A DNA stretch of 64,000 bases, taken from assembly GCF_010500245.1 (NCBI RefSeq), contig NZ_JAAGOX010000014.1, forward strand, positions 1-64,000, written 5' to 3'. The first letter of the stretch is position 1, and every line of letters starts with the position of its first letter. Below the pieces are notes generated by a model. That model did not search any database. It worked only from the letters and a program-made list of their open reading frames with translations, and was not told where the DNA came from. Below are positions 8,387 to 16,534 of this stretch, in pieces. The DNA comes from Ruegeria sp. PrR005. GTDB lineage: Bacteria; Pseudomonadota; Alphaproteobacteria; Rhodobacterales; Rhodobacteraceae. A program made the position numbers and the translations under genes.

Positions 8387-9526
8387 ATGATTGATCGTCG
8401 CTTATTTACTTTCGGCTTGGGGGCGCTGACGCTTTCGGCCTGTGGCGGGGCCACGACCGCGCCTACCGCCGCACCGGCGGAAAACTGGCCCACCGTGCCC
8501 AACGCTGGCTGGAACGCCTGGGTCACCTCTTTCAAGGGGCGGGCCTCGGCGCAGGGCATTTCCGCCTCAACCCTCGACAGCGCGTTTCGCGGGGCCGGCT
8601 ATATCCCCAAGGTGATCGAGCGGGACCGCAACCAGACCGAGTTCAAACGCTCGCTGGAGGATTACCTGGCCATCGCTGCCTCGGACGAGCGGATCGCCAC
8701 CGGCAAACAGATGCTGTCCCGGCATGGCGCATTGCTGAACCGGATCGAGCAACGTTACGGGGTCGACAAGGCGGTCGTGACCGCCATCTGGGGGTTGGAG
8801 AGCCGTTATGGCACCCGGCGCGGCGATGTGCCGATCGTGTCGGCCCTGTCGACGCTGGCCTATGACGGGCGGCGCGGCGCGTTTTTCGAAAAACAGCTGA
8901 TCGCGGCGATGAAGATCCTGCAAAACGGCGATACGTCACCCCGCAACATGACCGGAAGCTGGGCGGGTGCGATGGGCCATACGCAGTTCATCCCGACCTC
9001 GTACCTGGCCTATGCGGTGGATTTCACCGGCGACGGGCGGCGCGATATCTGGTCCGAGGATCCGACCGATGCGCTGGCCTCGACCGCCGCCTATCTGGCC
9101 AATGCGGGCTGGGTGCGCGGCCAGCCCTGGGGGGGCGAGGTGGGATCCGCCGCCGCCAATTCGGGCACGCCGCTGGCCGTGTTGCAGCCACAGGTTCCGG
9201 GGCCCAAGATCGCGGTGTTCAAGAATTTCAACGTGATCAAGCGCTACAACAACTCTGACAGCTATGCCATCGGCGTGGGCCATCTGTCGGACCGGCTCAA
9301 GGGCGGCGGGCCGTTCAAGGCCTCGTTCGGGCCGGATGAGACCGGCCTGACGCTGGAGGAGCGCAAGGAGTTGCAGACCCGCCTGACGGCGGCCGGATAC
9401 GACACTGGTGGCGCAGATGGTGTCATCGGCGGCAAGAGCACGGCGGCAATCTCCGACTATCAGCGCGCCAAGGGGCTGCCGGTGACCGGCGAACCCTCGG
9501 TCGAGCTGCTGCGTATGCTGCGCTAG
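8387..9526 (+). CDS. Lytic murein transglycosylase (MltB-like) with peptidoglycan-binding domain
   Basis: A 379-residue predicted lipoprotein: the N-terminus MIDRRLFTFGLGALTLSACG has a lipobox-like LSAC. The middle (about 45-300) is an SLT2/MltB catalytic domain; AIWGLESRYGTRRG carries the catalytic Glu and GAMGHTQFIPTSY is the conserved substrate region. The C-terminus (about 315-379) is a PG_binding_1 domain (AAGYDTGGADGVIGGKSTAA). It cleaves the glycan strand of murein to 1,6-anhydro products at the outer-membrane side of the periplasm. Its 3' end faces accA, with a dispersed GC-rich repeat between. Confidence 0.9.
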   Translation: MIDRRLFTFGLGALTLSACGGATTAPTAAPAENWPTVPNAGWNAWVTSFKGRASAQGISASTLDSAFRGAGYIPKVIERDRNQTEFKRSLEDYLAIAASDERIATGKQMLSRHGALLNRIEQRYGVDKAVVTAIWGLESRYGTRRGDVPIVSALSTLAYDGRRGAFFEKQLIAAMKILQNGDTSPRNMTGSWAGAMGHTQFIPTSYLAYAVDFTGDGRRDIWSEDPTDALASTAAYLANAGWVRGQPWGGEVGSAAANSGTPLAVLQPQVPGPKIAVFKNFNVIKRYNNSDSYAIGVGHLSDRLKGGGPFKASFGPDETGLTLEERKELQTRLTAAGYDTGGADGVIGGKSTAAISDYQRAKGLPVTGEPSVELLRMLR

Positions 9527-9530
9527 GGCC

Positions 9531-9596
9531 AGGCGGGGGCGCTGCCCCCGTCGCCCGATGGGCGACTCCCCCGGAGCAATTCAGGCGAAATGAAAG
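9531..9596 (+). repeat. Dispersed GC-rich repeat, copy A
   Basis: Starts with the palindromic GGGGGCGCTGCCCCC, then a second stem TCGCCC/GGGCGA, then CTCCCCCGGAG and a tail CAATTCAGGCGAAATGAAAG. Related copies are at 39045 (inverted) and 56778, and a variant at 15488. It lies between convergent genes (transglycosylase and accA) and may act in transcription termination; this is inference. Confidence 0.65.
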
Positions 9597-9616
9597 GGCG
9601 CGCGTGGCGCCTTTTC

Positions 9617-10579
9617 TTATGCGGCCAGCCCCTTGGTCCCGAGGTCGAGGAATTTCTGGCGGCGGTCCTTGATCAGCGCGGTGCCGTCCTTGCCGTCGAG
9701 GTCCTTGAGCATCGCGGTGATGGCGTCGCCCACCGCATCCATGGCCTTGCGCTTGTCGCGATGGGCGCCGCCGCGCGGTTCCGCGATCACCCGGTCGATC
9801 ACGCCCAGTTTCAGCAGATCCTGTGCGGTGAGGCGCAGCGCCACGGCGGCCTCTCGCATCTTTTCAGCATTCTTCCACAGGATCGAGGCGCAGCCTTCGG
9901 GCGAGATTACCGAGTAGATCGAATGTTCCAGCATCGCCACACGGTTGGCGGTGGCAAAGGCCACGGCCCCGCCCGAGCCGCCCTCGCCGATCACCACCGA
10001 GACCAGCGGCACGCCGATCTTGAGACACATTTCGGTCGAGCGCGCGATGGCTTCGGACTGGCCGCGTTCTTCGGCGCCCTTGCCGGGATAGGCACCGGCG
10101 GTGTCGATCAGGGTCACGACCGGCAGGCCAAAGCGGCTTGCCATCTCCATCAGGCGGACCGCCTTGCGATAGCCTTCGGGCCGGGCCATGCCAAAGTTAT
10201 GGGCGATGCGCGACTTGGTGTCCGAGCCTTTTTCGTGGCCGATCACCATGACCGGCCGGTCCTTGAACCGGGCCAGGCCGCCCATCACCGCAAGGTCGTC
10301 GGCAAAATTGCGATCTCCGGCAAGCGGTGTGTACTCGGTGAACAGTCTCTCGATGTAATCGCGGCAATGCGGGCGGTCGGGGTGCCTGGCCACCTGGCAT
10401 TTGCGCCAGGGGGTGAGGTCCTTGTAGAGCTCGTCAAGCAGTTTGGCGGCCTTGGCATCCAGCGCGGCGGCCTCTTCGGCCACGTCCATCTCGGCATTCG
10501 CCCGGGCCAGGGCGCGCAGCTCCTCGGCCTTGCCTTCGATCTCGGCCAGCGGTTTTTCGAAATCCAGGTACTGGGTCAT
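9617..10579 (-). CDS. accA: Acetyl-CoA carboxylase, carboxyltransferase subunit alpha
   Basis: A 320-residue protein matching AccA end to end: the start [17 protein letters not shown], the central [54 protein letters not shown], and [15 protein letters not shown] with [19 protein letters not shown]. With AccD it transfers the carboxyl group from biotin carrier protein to acetyl-CoA, giving malonyl-CoA for fatty acid synthesis in the cytoplasm. It stands alone, as accA often does, with accD not in the window. Length is typical. Confidence 0.97.
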   Translation of the reverse strand: MTQYLDFEKPLAEIEGKAEELRALARANAEMDVAEEAAALDAKAAKLLDELYKDLTPWRKCQVARHPDRPHCRDYIERLFTEYTPLAGDRNFADDLAVMGGLARFKDRPVMVIGHEKGSDTKSRIAHNFGMARPEGYRKAVRLMEMASRFGLPVVTLIDTAGAYPGKGAEERGQSEAIARSTEMCLKIGVPLVSVVIGEGGSGGAVAFATANRVAMLEHSIYSVISPEGCASILWKNAEKMREAAVALRLTAQDLLKLGVIDRVIAEPRGGAHRDKRKAMDAVGDAITAMLKDLDGKDGTALIKDRRQKFLDLGTKGLAA

Positions 10580-10667
10580 GACGCCCTCTCGTCGCGGAGT
10601 TTCACGCTATATGACCTCAGGTCGCGCCAGATGCAACTCGGCAGGTGCAGCGGGCGCCCTGTTCCGG

Positions 10668-11264
10668 TCAGCCGGGGAAGAGCACGGGGTAAAGCGAGCC
10701 GACCAGCAAAAGGGCCATGGACCAGTTGAACAGGGTCAGTCGGCGCGGGTTGGTCAGGATACGCGCCATCTGCTGGCCCAGAACCGTCCAGGTGCTGACC
10801 GAAGGCAGGTTGACCGCGCCAAAGATCATGGCAACCAGCAGCACGGCCGGCAGGGTCTGGCCCGGCGCATAGGCCGAGATCGCGGTGAGCGCCATAGCCC
10901 AAGCCTTGGGGTTGACCCATTGAAAGGCCGCCGCCTGCAAGAAAGTCATCGGACGTCCGGCGGTGTCGCCCGCCCGCGCCGGGGCGGCATTGGCGATTTT
11001 CCATGCAAGCCACAGCAGATAGAGCACCGAGAACGCCTTGAGCACGGTATAGCTGGGCGGCCAGGCGTCAAAGACCTGCACCAGCCCGACCCCGACCATC
11101 AGCACCATGAAGGCAAAGCCAAGCCCGATCCCCAGCATATGCGGGATGGTGCGGCGGAACCCGAAATTGGCCCCCGAGGCCATCAGCATCAGGTTGTTCG
11201 GCCCCGGCGTGATCGAGGAGACGAAGGCAAACAGGACTAGAGCGATCAGGATGTCATGGGTCAT
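10668..11264 (-). CDS. LysE/RhtB family amino-acid exporter
   Basis: A 198-residue membrane protein with about six hydrophobic segments. The N-terminal SSITPGPNNLMLMASGANFG is the LysE-family signature, and GFAFMVLMVGVGL follows. ATG at 11264 has GAAGAG upstream. It is divergent from an Lrp-type regulator with 72 nt between starts, a common arrangement in which the regulator controls amino-acid export. The exported amino acid is not predictable. Confidence 0.88.
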   Translation of the reverse strand: MTHDILIALVLFAFVSSITPGPNNLMLMASGANFGFRRTIPHMLGIGLGFAFMVLMVGVGLVQVFDAWPPSYTVLKAFSVLYLLWLAWKIANAAPARAGDTAGRPMTFLQAAAFQWVNPKAWAMALTAISAYAPGQTLPAVLLVAMIFGAVNLPSVSTWTVLGQQMARILTNPRRLTLFNWSMALLLVGSLYPVLFPG

Positions 11265-11286
11265 GCGCAAAATCTCTTCCTGAAAT

Positions 11287-11303
11287 CGCAAAATGAAATT
11301 GCG
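11287..11303. promoter_or_regulatory. Candidate Lrp-type operator between exporter and regulator
   Basis: CGCAA-AATGAAA-TTGCG is a 5-bp inverted repeat with an AT-rich 7-nt centre, in the 72-nt gap between the divergent LysE and Lrp genes. Lrp/AsnC proteins bind such AT-centred dyads, so this is a likely shared operator. Confidence 0.45.
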
Positions 11304-11336
11304 TTGTTGCGGGAATTTGGCCAGTTTGAACAACGA

Positions 11337-11789
11337 ATGATCAAGATCGACGAAATAAACCGCAAGATATTGCGTGAACTGACTCGCGATGGCCGGATCA
11401 GCAATCTCGACCTGGCGTCGAAGGTTGGTCTGTCGCCTTCGGCCTGTCTGCGCCGGGTGCAGGATCTGGAGCGCGCCGGCGTGATCGCCGGATATCGGGC
11501 GGTGCTGAATCCGGCGGCTTTGGGGCTGGGGTTTGTCGCCTATATCGGTGTGGGTTTAAGCGAGCATACAAAGGCGGCGCAGGAATCCTTTGAACGCGCG
11601 GTCTCGCGCGCGCCCGAAGTGGTGGAATGCCACAACATCACCGGCACCATCGAATACCTGCTGCGGGTCGAATGCGCCGATCTTCCCGGTTACAAAACCT
11701 TTCATACCGACGTGCTGGGCACGCTGCCGCATGTAAACTCGATCACCACCTATGTGGTCATGGGATCGCCCAAGGATATGCGGGCGTGA
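11337..11789 (+). CDS. Lrp/AsnC family transcriptional regulator
   Basis: A 150-residue regulator. Residues about 2-62 form the winged helix (IDEINRKILRELTRDGRISN, then SKVGLSPSACLRRVQDLE), and about 68-145 the RAM/AsnC effector domain ending in NSITTYVVMGSPK. The start ATG at 11337 gives the canonical N-terminus MIKIDEINRK. It is divergent from a LysE exporter and probably regulates it in response to an amino acid. A second, similar regulator is at 54242 next to alanine dehydrogenase. Confidence 0.9.
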   Translation: MIKIDEINRKILRELTRDGRISNLDLASKVGLSPSACLRRVQDLERAGVIAGYRAVLNPAALGLGFVAYIGVGLSEHTKAAQESFERAVSRAPEVVECHNITGTIEYLLRVECADLPGYKTFHTDVLGTLPHVNSITTYVVMGSPKDMRA

Positions 11790-11923
11790 TCCCGCAAGGG
11801 GAAAGGCCGGATGCACGCGCCCCTTGCGGCACGAAAAATTGAACCCTAGGCTGATCACGATTTCGTTGCGTGAAAACGGCGGAAAAGACCGGCGCGACAT
11901 TCGAACAACCGGGAGACCATGAC

Positions 11924-12505
11924 ATGAAATCCATCTGGATCGGCGCGATTGCTGGGCTTGGCCTGACACTTGCCAGCGCCCTGTCGGCGGCGCCGCTCAA
12001 ATTGCAACCGGCCAATCCGCAGCCGGGCGGGCTCAAGGGCGGGCTGTCGGTGAGCTATGGCTATGCCAAGGAAGGCGAGCATATCAAATACTTGTCGGAT
12101 GCGCGGAGCGTGTTGAAGTCCGGGGCGCAGCGCGGCAAGGCGTTGCGGGGGCTCGATTATCGCGACACCAGCAAGGGCGAGAATACCCTGACATCGAATC
12201 GCGACGAAAACGTCGCGGCGGCGATCCGAGGCTATATCAAGTTCGACCGGCCCGGTGTCTATGAGATCGACTTTTTCACCAACGACGGGATCGATGCGCG
12301 AATCGGCGGTCAGCGTGTCGGCCTGTTTGACGGTCGTCAGACTTGCGACAGCACCATCGTGTCCGAGGTCGAGGTGCCGCAGGCGGGCTGGTACAAGGTC
12401 GACATCACTTATTTCAACCGGCTCAATACCTCGTGCCTGATGATGCGCTGGGGGCAAAAGGGCAAGGGGATGAAATGGGTGCCCAACAACGTGTTCGGTC
12501 ACTGA
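11924..12505 (+). CDS. Exported PA14-like domain protein
   Basis: A 193-residue protein with a signal peptide (hydrophobic core about 4-20, likely cleavage after ALSA). The rest resembles a PA14 beta-barrel: GYIKFDRPGVYEIDFFTNDG, ARIGGQRVGLFDG, and AGWYKVDITYFNRLNTSCLM, the order seen in PA14 carbohydrate-recognition domains. Two Cys (in QTCDST and NTSCLM) could form a disulphide. GGGAGA precedes the ATG at 11924. It lies alone between an Lrp gene and a convergent racemase-like gene. A cell-surface or periplasmic glycan-binding role is possible but not shown. Confidence 0.7.
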   Translation: MKSIWIGAIAGLGLTLASALSAAPLKLQPANPQPGGLKGGLSVSYGYAKEGEHIKYLSDARSVLKSGAQRGKALRGLDYRDTSKGENTLTSNRDENVAAAIRGYIKFDRPGVYEIDFFTNDGIDARIGGQRVGLFDGRQTCDSTIVSEVEVPQAGWYKVDITYFNRLNTSCLMMRWGQKGKGMKWVPNNVFGH

Positions 12506-12529
12506 CCGAACACATGGGCCATGCCGAGC

Positions 12530-13150
12530 CTAGGGCGACAGAAGGCCCAAGGCGGCCCTGAGCGCCAGTTCGGGCGAGGATAGCACCGGTACGGTGGCAC
12601 GGGTGTAACCCGCAGCTCCGGCCATAGAAGCTTGTGCCAGTACGACACAAGCGATGTCAGGCCACAGGTCCAGTTCGGCGTCGATACGCGTGGCGATCGC
12701 GCGCGCAAACCCGTCGCTGTCGCCCTCTGTGAACATCGACCAGAGTTCGGGCAACGCCAATGTGCGATAGCGCGGGGATCGCCCCTCCTGTCGAAACGCC
12801 TCACGCAGCAGCTCGCCTGACGGGACCTCCGTGCTTTCCAAGCAGAACACCAGCAAGACCTCTCCACCGCAACGGGCCGCCGTCTGCATCATCGGCCAGT
12901 CGATCCGGATCGCGCCCGCCTCTGCCGCGACAGCGCCGATCGTGGTGCAGGTGCACAGGCTGCCGGGGGCGGCCGCGATGGTGTGGATGATCTCGGCGGC
13001 CAGATCATCGCCGATACTGCCCTGCGCGCGCGCCAGCCAGTCGGGCCGCACCACATGGGCAAGCCGCGCATCGGGTGCGATCCGGGCGGCGAGTGCGTCA
13101 AAGGTGGCGCAATGCACGTCGGCGGTGTGGAACAGGGTCAGGTCTGTCAT
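12530..13150 (-). CDS. Aspartate/glutamate racemase superfamily-like protein
   Basis: A 206-residue protein. The N-terminal half has LFHTADVHCATFDAL and SLCTCTTIGAVAAEAG, in which the Cys-Thr-Thr resembles the first catalytic cysteine site of the Asp/Glu/hydantoin racemase fold. In the C-terminal half the expected second cysteine region reads CVVLAQASMAGA, with Gln-Ala where racemases have Cys-Thr, so two-base racemisation may not operate. Start ATG at 13150. It lies downstream of malyl-CoA lyase on the same strand but behind a terminator. It may be a non-racemase member such as a decarboxylase or isomerase. Confidence 0.55.
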   Translation of the reverse strand: MTDLTLFHTADVHCATFDALAARIAPDARLAHVVRPDWLARAQGSIGDDLAAEIIHTIAAAPGSLCTCTTIGAVAAEAGAIRIDWPMMQTAARCGGEVLLVFCLESTEVPSGELLREAFRQEGRSPRYRTLALPELWSMFTEGDSDGFARAIATRIDAELDLWPDIACVVLAQASMAGAAGYTRATVPVLSSPELALRAALGLLSP

Positions 13151-13169
13151 GCGGTCCTCTGCAAACCCA

Positions 13170-13194
13170 AAAGGGCGCCCTTTGGACGCCCTTT
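13170..13194 (-). terminator. Intrinsic terminator after malyl-CoA lyase
   Basis: AAAGGGCG and CGCCCTTT form an 8-bp stem with a 9-nt loop, and on the minus strand the stem runs into TTTT. It begins 23 nt past the stop of the gene at 13217 and 20 nt before the start of the next minus-strand gene. Confidence 0.65.
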
Positions 13195-13216
13195 GCAAGT
13201 TGATTTGCGGGGCGCG

Positions 13217-14179
13217 TCAGCCGTTGGCGGCAATCATCTCGGCCTGGCGGACGATGACCTCGGCCTGCTTGATCGAGGCGATGTCGACCAGACGGCCCTT
13301 GTAGACGGTCGCGCCTTCACCATTGGCCTTGGCGGTTTCCATTGCGGCCAGGATTTCGCGTGCCTCGGTCACCTTGGCGTCCGACGGGGTAAAGACCTGG
13401 TTGGCCAGCGCGATCTGCTTGGGGTGGATCGCCCATTTGCCGACCATGCCCAGCGTCGCCGAGCGGCGCGCCTGCGCGATGAAACCCTCGTCGTCCGAGA
13501 AATCGCCAAACGGCCCGTCCACCGGCAGTATGCCATGGGTGCGGCATGCGGCGACGATGGCGGCCTGCGCCCAGTGCCACGGGTCGGACCAGTACTTCGC
13601 GCCCTCGCGCAGCATATAGTAATCTTCCTGCGTGCCACCGATGCCGGTGGTCTGCATGCCCATAGAGGCGGCAAAATCCGCCGCGCCCAGGCTCATCGCC
13701 TGCAATCGTGGGCTGGCGGCGGCGATTTCTTCGACATGGGCGATACCGGCGGCGGATTCGATGATCACCTCCAGGCTGATCGGCTTGGTCCGGCCCATTG
13801 CACGCTCGATCGCCGTGACCAGCGCATCGACGGCATAGACATCGGCGGCGCAACCCACCTTGGGGATCATGATCTGGTCCAGCCGGTCGCCGGCCTGCTC
13901 CAGCACGTCGACCACGTCGCGGTACCAGTAGGGCGTGTCCAGTCCGTTGATCCGCACCGACATGTGCTTGTTGCCCCAATCCACGGTGTTCAGCGCCTCG
14001 ATCACGTTGGCGCGGGCAAACTCCTTGTCACTGGGTGCGACCGAGTCCTCGAGATCAAGGTTGATCACATCCGCCGCCGAGGCCGCCATCTTGGCAAACA
14101 GCTTGGTGTTCGAGCCGGGCCCGAACAACTGGCAGCGATTGGGGCGCGCGGGCGCGGCGGGCTGGATGCGGAAACTCAT
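13217..14179 (-). CDS. mcl1: L-malyl-CoA / beta-methylmalyl-CoA lyase
   Basis: A 320-residue CitE-superfamily lyase closely matching the Mcl1 pattern: MSFRIQPAAPARPNRCQLFG, then INLDLEDSVAPSDKE with the acidic metal residues, SLEVIIESAAGIAHVEEIA, LGAADFAASMGMQT and GKWAIHPKQIALANQVF. Mcl1 splits malyl-CoA to acetyl-CoA and glyoxylate, and beta-methylmalyl-CoA to propionyl-CoA and glyoxylate, in the ethylmalonyl-CoA and related C2/C3 routes. Length matches the Rhodobacter enzyme (about 318). A perfect inverted repeat at 14238 lies upstream. The sister thioesterase Mcl2 is not in the window. Confidence 0.92.
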   Translation of the reverse strand: MSFRIQPAAPARPNRCQLFGPGSNTKLFAKMAASAADVINLDLEDSVAPSDKEFARANVIEALNTVDWGNKHMSVRINGLDTPYWYRDVVDVLEQAGDRLDQIMIPKVGCAADVYAVDALVTAIERAMGRTKPISLEVIIESAAGIAHVEEIAAASPRLQAMSLGAADFAASMGMQTTGIGGTQEDYYMLREGAKYWSDPWHWAQAAIVAACRTHGILPVDGPFGDFSDDEGFIAQARRSATLGMVGKWAIHPKQIALANQVFTPSDAKVTEAREILAAMETAKANGEGATVYKGRLVDIASIKQAEVIVRQAEMIAANG

Positions 14180-14237
14180 GGCTGGACCTTTCCGGGGGTA
14201 ATGAAATTACGATTTCTTTGCCCCATGAGGTATTAAA

Positions 14238-14255
14238 TTGCGCACCCCTGCGCAA
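14238..14255. promoter_or_regulatory. Candidate ScfR/PccR/RamB-type operator upstream of mcl1
   Basis: TTGCGCA-CCCC-TGCGCAA is a perfect 7-bp inverted repeat with a 4-nt spacer, 59 nt upstream of the mcl1 start. Short-chain acyl-CoA regulators of the PccR/RamB family are known to bind two TTTGCAAA-like halves spaced by four bases; this site keeps the TTGC...GCAA outer bases and the spacing. The rest of the 297-nt mcl1-dgcN gap is AT-richer and shows no gene. Confidence 0.5.
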
Positions 14256-14476
14256 GCGCCTTTGTGCAGTCGCAGCATTGCGTGCGCGAAATCTTCGCTC
14301 TTGCAGAGAGAAATGCTGATGAATGTTTAATCAGTTTGAAAACTTCGAAGAATTTTGCGAGCTTTCGCCATTTCACGCAAGAATCGTCCAATCGGCCCAA
14401 GGCTGGCGGATGAGAACGCAAGATGCTCGTTGCCCGAGACCATTAGTCTACCTCGGAATCAAAGGAGTGCACCGCA

Positions 14477-15478
14477 ATGATTGAAACCCCGTATCTGCTG
14501 TTTCTGGGCGATGCCCCCGATCAACTGGCCGCCAAGGTGGCGCAGGGCATCAAGGACTGGCGGCCCGAGAATGCCGTGGGCCAATTCCGTATGGAAGGCT
14601 GCAAAGCCGACCTGGGATTGACCGACATGGACCTGGTCGAGGCCCGCGAGGCCGGCGCCAAGACGCTGGTGATCGGCGTTGCCAACCGTGGCGGCGTGAT
14701 CAGTCAGGATTGGAAGAAAGTTCTGGTTATGGCGCTGGAAGAGGGGTTCGACCTGGCCTCGGGCCTGCACAACCTGCTGCGCGATGAACCCGACCTGGTT
14801 GCCGTCGCCGAGGCCTGTGGCCGCACGCTGCACGACGTGCGCATCCCCTCGGTCAAGTACCCGATCGCCAATGGCGTCAAGCGCAAGGGCAAGCGTTGCC
14901 TGGCCGTGGGCACCGACTGTTCGGTGGGCAAGATGTACACCGCGCTGGCGATGGATGCCGAGATGCGCGAACGCGGCATGAAGTCGACCTTCCGCGCGAC
15001 CGGTCAGACCGGCATCCTGATCACCGGTGACGGCGTGCCGCTGGACGCGGTGATCGCCGATTTCATGGCCGGGTCCATCGAATGGCTGACACCGGACAAT
15101 GACGAGGATCACTGGGACCTGATCGAAGGGCAGGGCAGCCTGTTCCACATCTCTTACTCTGGCGTGACGCTGGCGCTGGTGCATGGGGGCCAGCCCGACG
15201 CGCTGGTGCTGTGCCATGAGCCGACCCGCGCCCATATGCGCGGCCTGCCCGGCTATCAGCTGCCGTCGCTGGAGGCGGTGCGCGATACCGCGCTGGCGCT
15301 GGCCAAGGTCGGCAACCCGGACTGCCAGGTGATCGGCGTATCGGTCAACACCCAGCACTTGGGCGAGGAAGAGGCGCGCGCCTATCTTGCCAAGGTCGAG
15401 GCCGACATGGGTCTGCCCGCGACCGATCCGTTCCGCTTTGGCGCGGGCAAGCTGGTGGACGCGCTGGCCGCAGTGTGA
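14477..15478 (+). CDS. dgcN: D-glutamate N-acetyltransferase DgcN-like (DUF1611 family)
   Basis: A 333-residue DUF1611-family protein. An N-terminal Rossmann-like part (about 1-110) is followed by a P-loop domain with GTDCSVGK at residues 145-152, then TGQTGILITGDGVPLDAVIADF and DLIEGQGSLFH. DgcN of the marine D-glutamate pathway acetylates D-Glu with acetyl-CoA, giving N-acetyl-D-Glu. The assignment rests on family plus the immediate partner DgcA at 15557, the gene pair described for that pathway. CAAAGGAG precedes the ATG. It is divergent from mcl1. Confidence 0.8.
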   Translation: MIETPYLLFLGDAPDQLAAKVAQGIKDWRPENAVGQFRMEGCKADLGLTDMDLVEAREAGAKTLVIGVANRGGVISQDWKKVLVMALEEGFDLASGLHNLLRDEPDLVAVAEACGRTLHDVRIPSVKYPIANGVKRKGKRCLAVGTDCSVGKMYTALAMDAEMRERGMKSTFRATGQTGILITGDGVPLDAVIADFMAGSIEWLTPDNDEDHWDLIEGQGSLFHISYSGVTLALVHGGQPDALVLCHEPTRAHMRGLPGYQLPSLEAVRDTALALAKVGNPDCQVIGVSVNTQHLGEEEARAYLAKVEADMGLPATDPFRFGAGKLVDALAAV

Positions 15479-15487
15479 TCTGAACGA

Positions 15488-15546
15488 CCCGCCGGAGGCC
15501 GACGACAGGTGCCTCCGGCGGGAGTATTTGAGGCAAAGTGAAAAGG
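15488..15546 (+). repeat. Dispersed GC-rich repeat, variant copy D, inside the dgcN-dgcA gap
   Basis: GCCGGAGGC and GCCTCCGGC form a stem around a 12-nt loop, followed by GGGAGTATTTGAGGCAAAGT and GAAAAGG. The tail matches copies at 9531, 39045 and 56778; the upstream stem differs. It fills most of the 78-nt gap between two genes of one pathway and ends about 10 nt before the dgcA start, so it could tune the downstream gene. Confidence 0.5.
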
Positions 15547-15556
15547 AACGGGCGGT

Positions 15557-16522
15557 ATGCAGATCGAGGTGACGCGCGACGTATTCCGGCTGGCGCAGGT
15601 GTTCACCATCTCGCGCGGGTCGCGGACCGAGGCCAAGGTTCTGACAGTGCGGGTGTCCGACGGCGCCCATCAGGGCTGGGGCGAATGCGTTCCTTATGCC
15701 CGTTATGACGAAACACTGGAATCGGTCGAAGCGCAGATCGCGGGGCTGCCCTCAGATATCACTCGCGCCGCGCTGATGGATCTGTTGCCCGCAGGGGCCG
15801 CACGCAACGCGGTTGACTGCGCGCTTTGGGATCTGGAGAGCAAGCGCGCGGGCAAGCGGGCGTGGGAGATGGCGGGCCTGCCGGTTCCGGGGCCCGAGAT
15901 CACTGCCTATACCCTGTCGCTCGACACGCCCGAGGCGATGCGGGCGCAGGCGCAGAAGAACGCACACCGTCCCTTGCTGAAGATCAAGCTGGGCACCCCC
16001 GACGACATGCCGCGATTGGAGGCGGTGCGGGCGGGCGCGCCGGGTGCCAAGATCATCATCGACGCCAACGAAGGCTGGTCGGCTGAGGTCTATGCCGACC
16101 TGGCGCCGCATCTGGTGCGGCTGGGCGTGGCGCTGGTCGAACAACCGCTGCCGGCCGGGCAGGACGAGGCGCTGATCGGAATGAACCGCCCGGTACCCGT
16201 CTGTGCTGACGAGAGCTGCCATGACCGGGCCAGCCTGCCCAAGCTCAAGGGCAAGTACGACGTGGTCAACATCAAGCTCGACAAGACCGGCGGGCTGACC
16301 GAGGCGCTGGAACTGCGCCGCGCCGCCCTGGCCGAGGGCTATGACATCATGGTGGGCTGCATGGTCGGCTCTTCTCTGGCGATGGCGCCCGCGACGCTGG
16401 TGGCGCAGGGCGCGCTGGTCACCGATCTTGACGGTCCGCTGTTGCTGGCCGAGGATCGCGAGACTCCGCTTGAATTCGATGCGGCGGGCGTGCATCCGCC
16501 CAGTGCGGCCCTCTGGGGCTGA
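15557..16522 (+). CDS. dgcA: N-acetyl-D-glutamate racemase DgcA (enolase-superfamily dipeptide-epimerase type)
   Basis: A 321-residue enolase-superfamily enzyme. The acid/base Lys pair is Lys142/Lys144 in LLKIKLGT; metal ligands are Asp in IIIDANEGWS, Glu in LVEQPLP and Asp in VCADESCHD; the second base is Lys in VVNIKLDKTGGLTEA. The fold is that of L-Ala-D/L-Glu epimerases. Next to dgcN it is best read as DgcA, which converts N-acetyl-D-Glu to N-acetyl-L-Glu. A cell-wall dipeptide epimerase is the alternative. It starts 78 nt after dgcN on the same strand. Confidence 0.8.
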   Translation: MQIEVTRDVFRLAQVFTISRGSRTEAKVLTVRVSDGAHQGWGECVPYARYDETLESVEAQIAGLPSDITRAALMDLLPAGAARNAVDCALWDLESKRAGKRAWEMAGLPVPGPEITAYTLSLDTPEAMRAQAQKNAHRPLLKIKLGTPDDMPRLEAVRAGAPGAKIIIDANEGWSAEVYADLAPHLVRLGVALVEQPLPAGQDEALIGMNRPVPVCADESCHDRASLPKLKGKYDVVNIKLDKTGGLTEALELRRAALAEGYDIMVGCMVGSSLAMAPATLVAQGALVTDLDGPLLLAEDRETPLEFDAAGVHPPSAALWG

Positions 16523-16534
16523 GGCGCGCGGGCA

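Noticed and set aside
9590-10729. A 379-codon plus-strand frame across accA
   Set aside because: Full-length shadow of accA, which is unambiguous on the minus strand.
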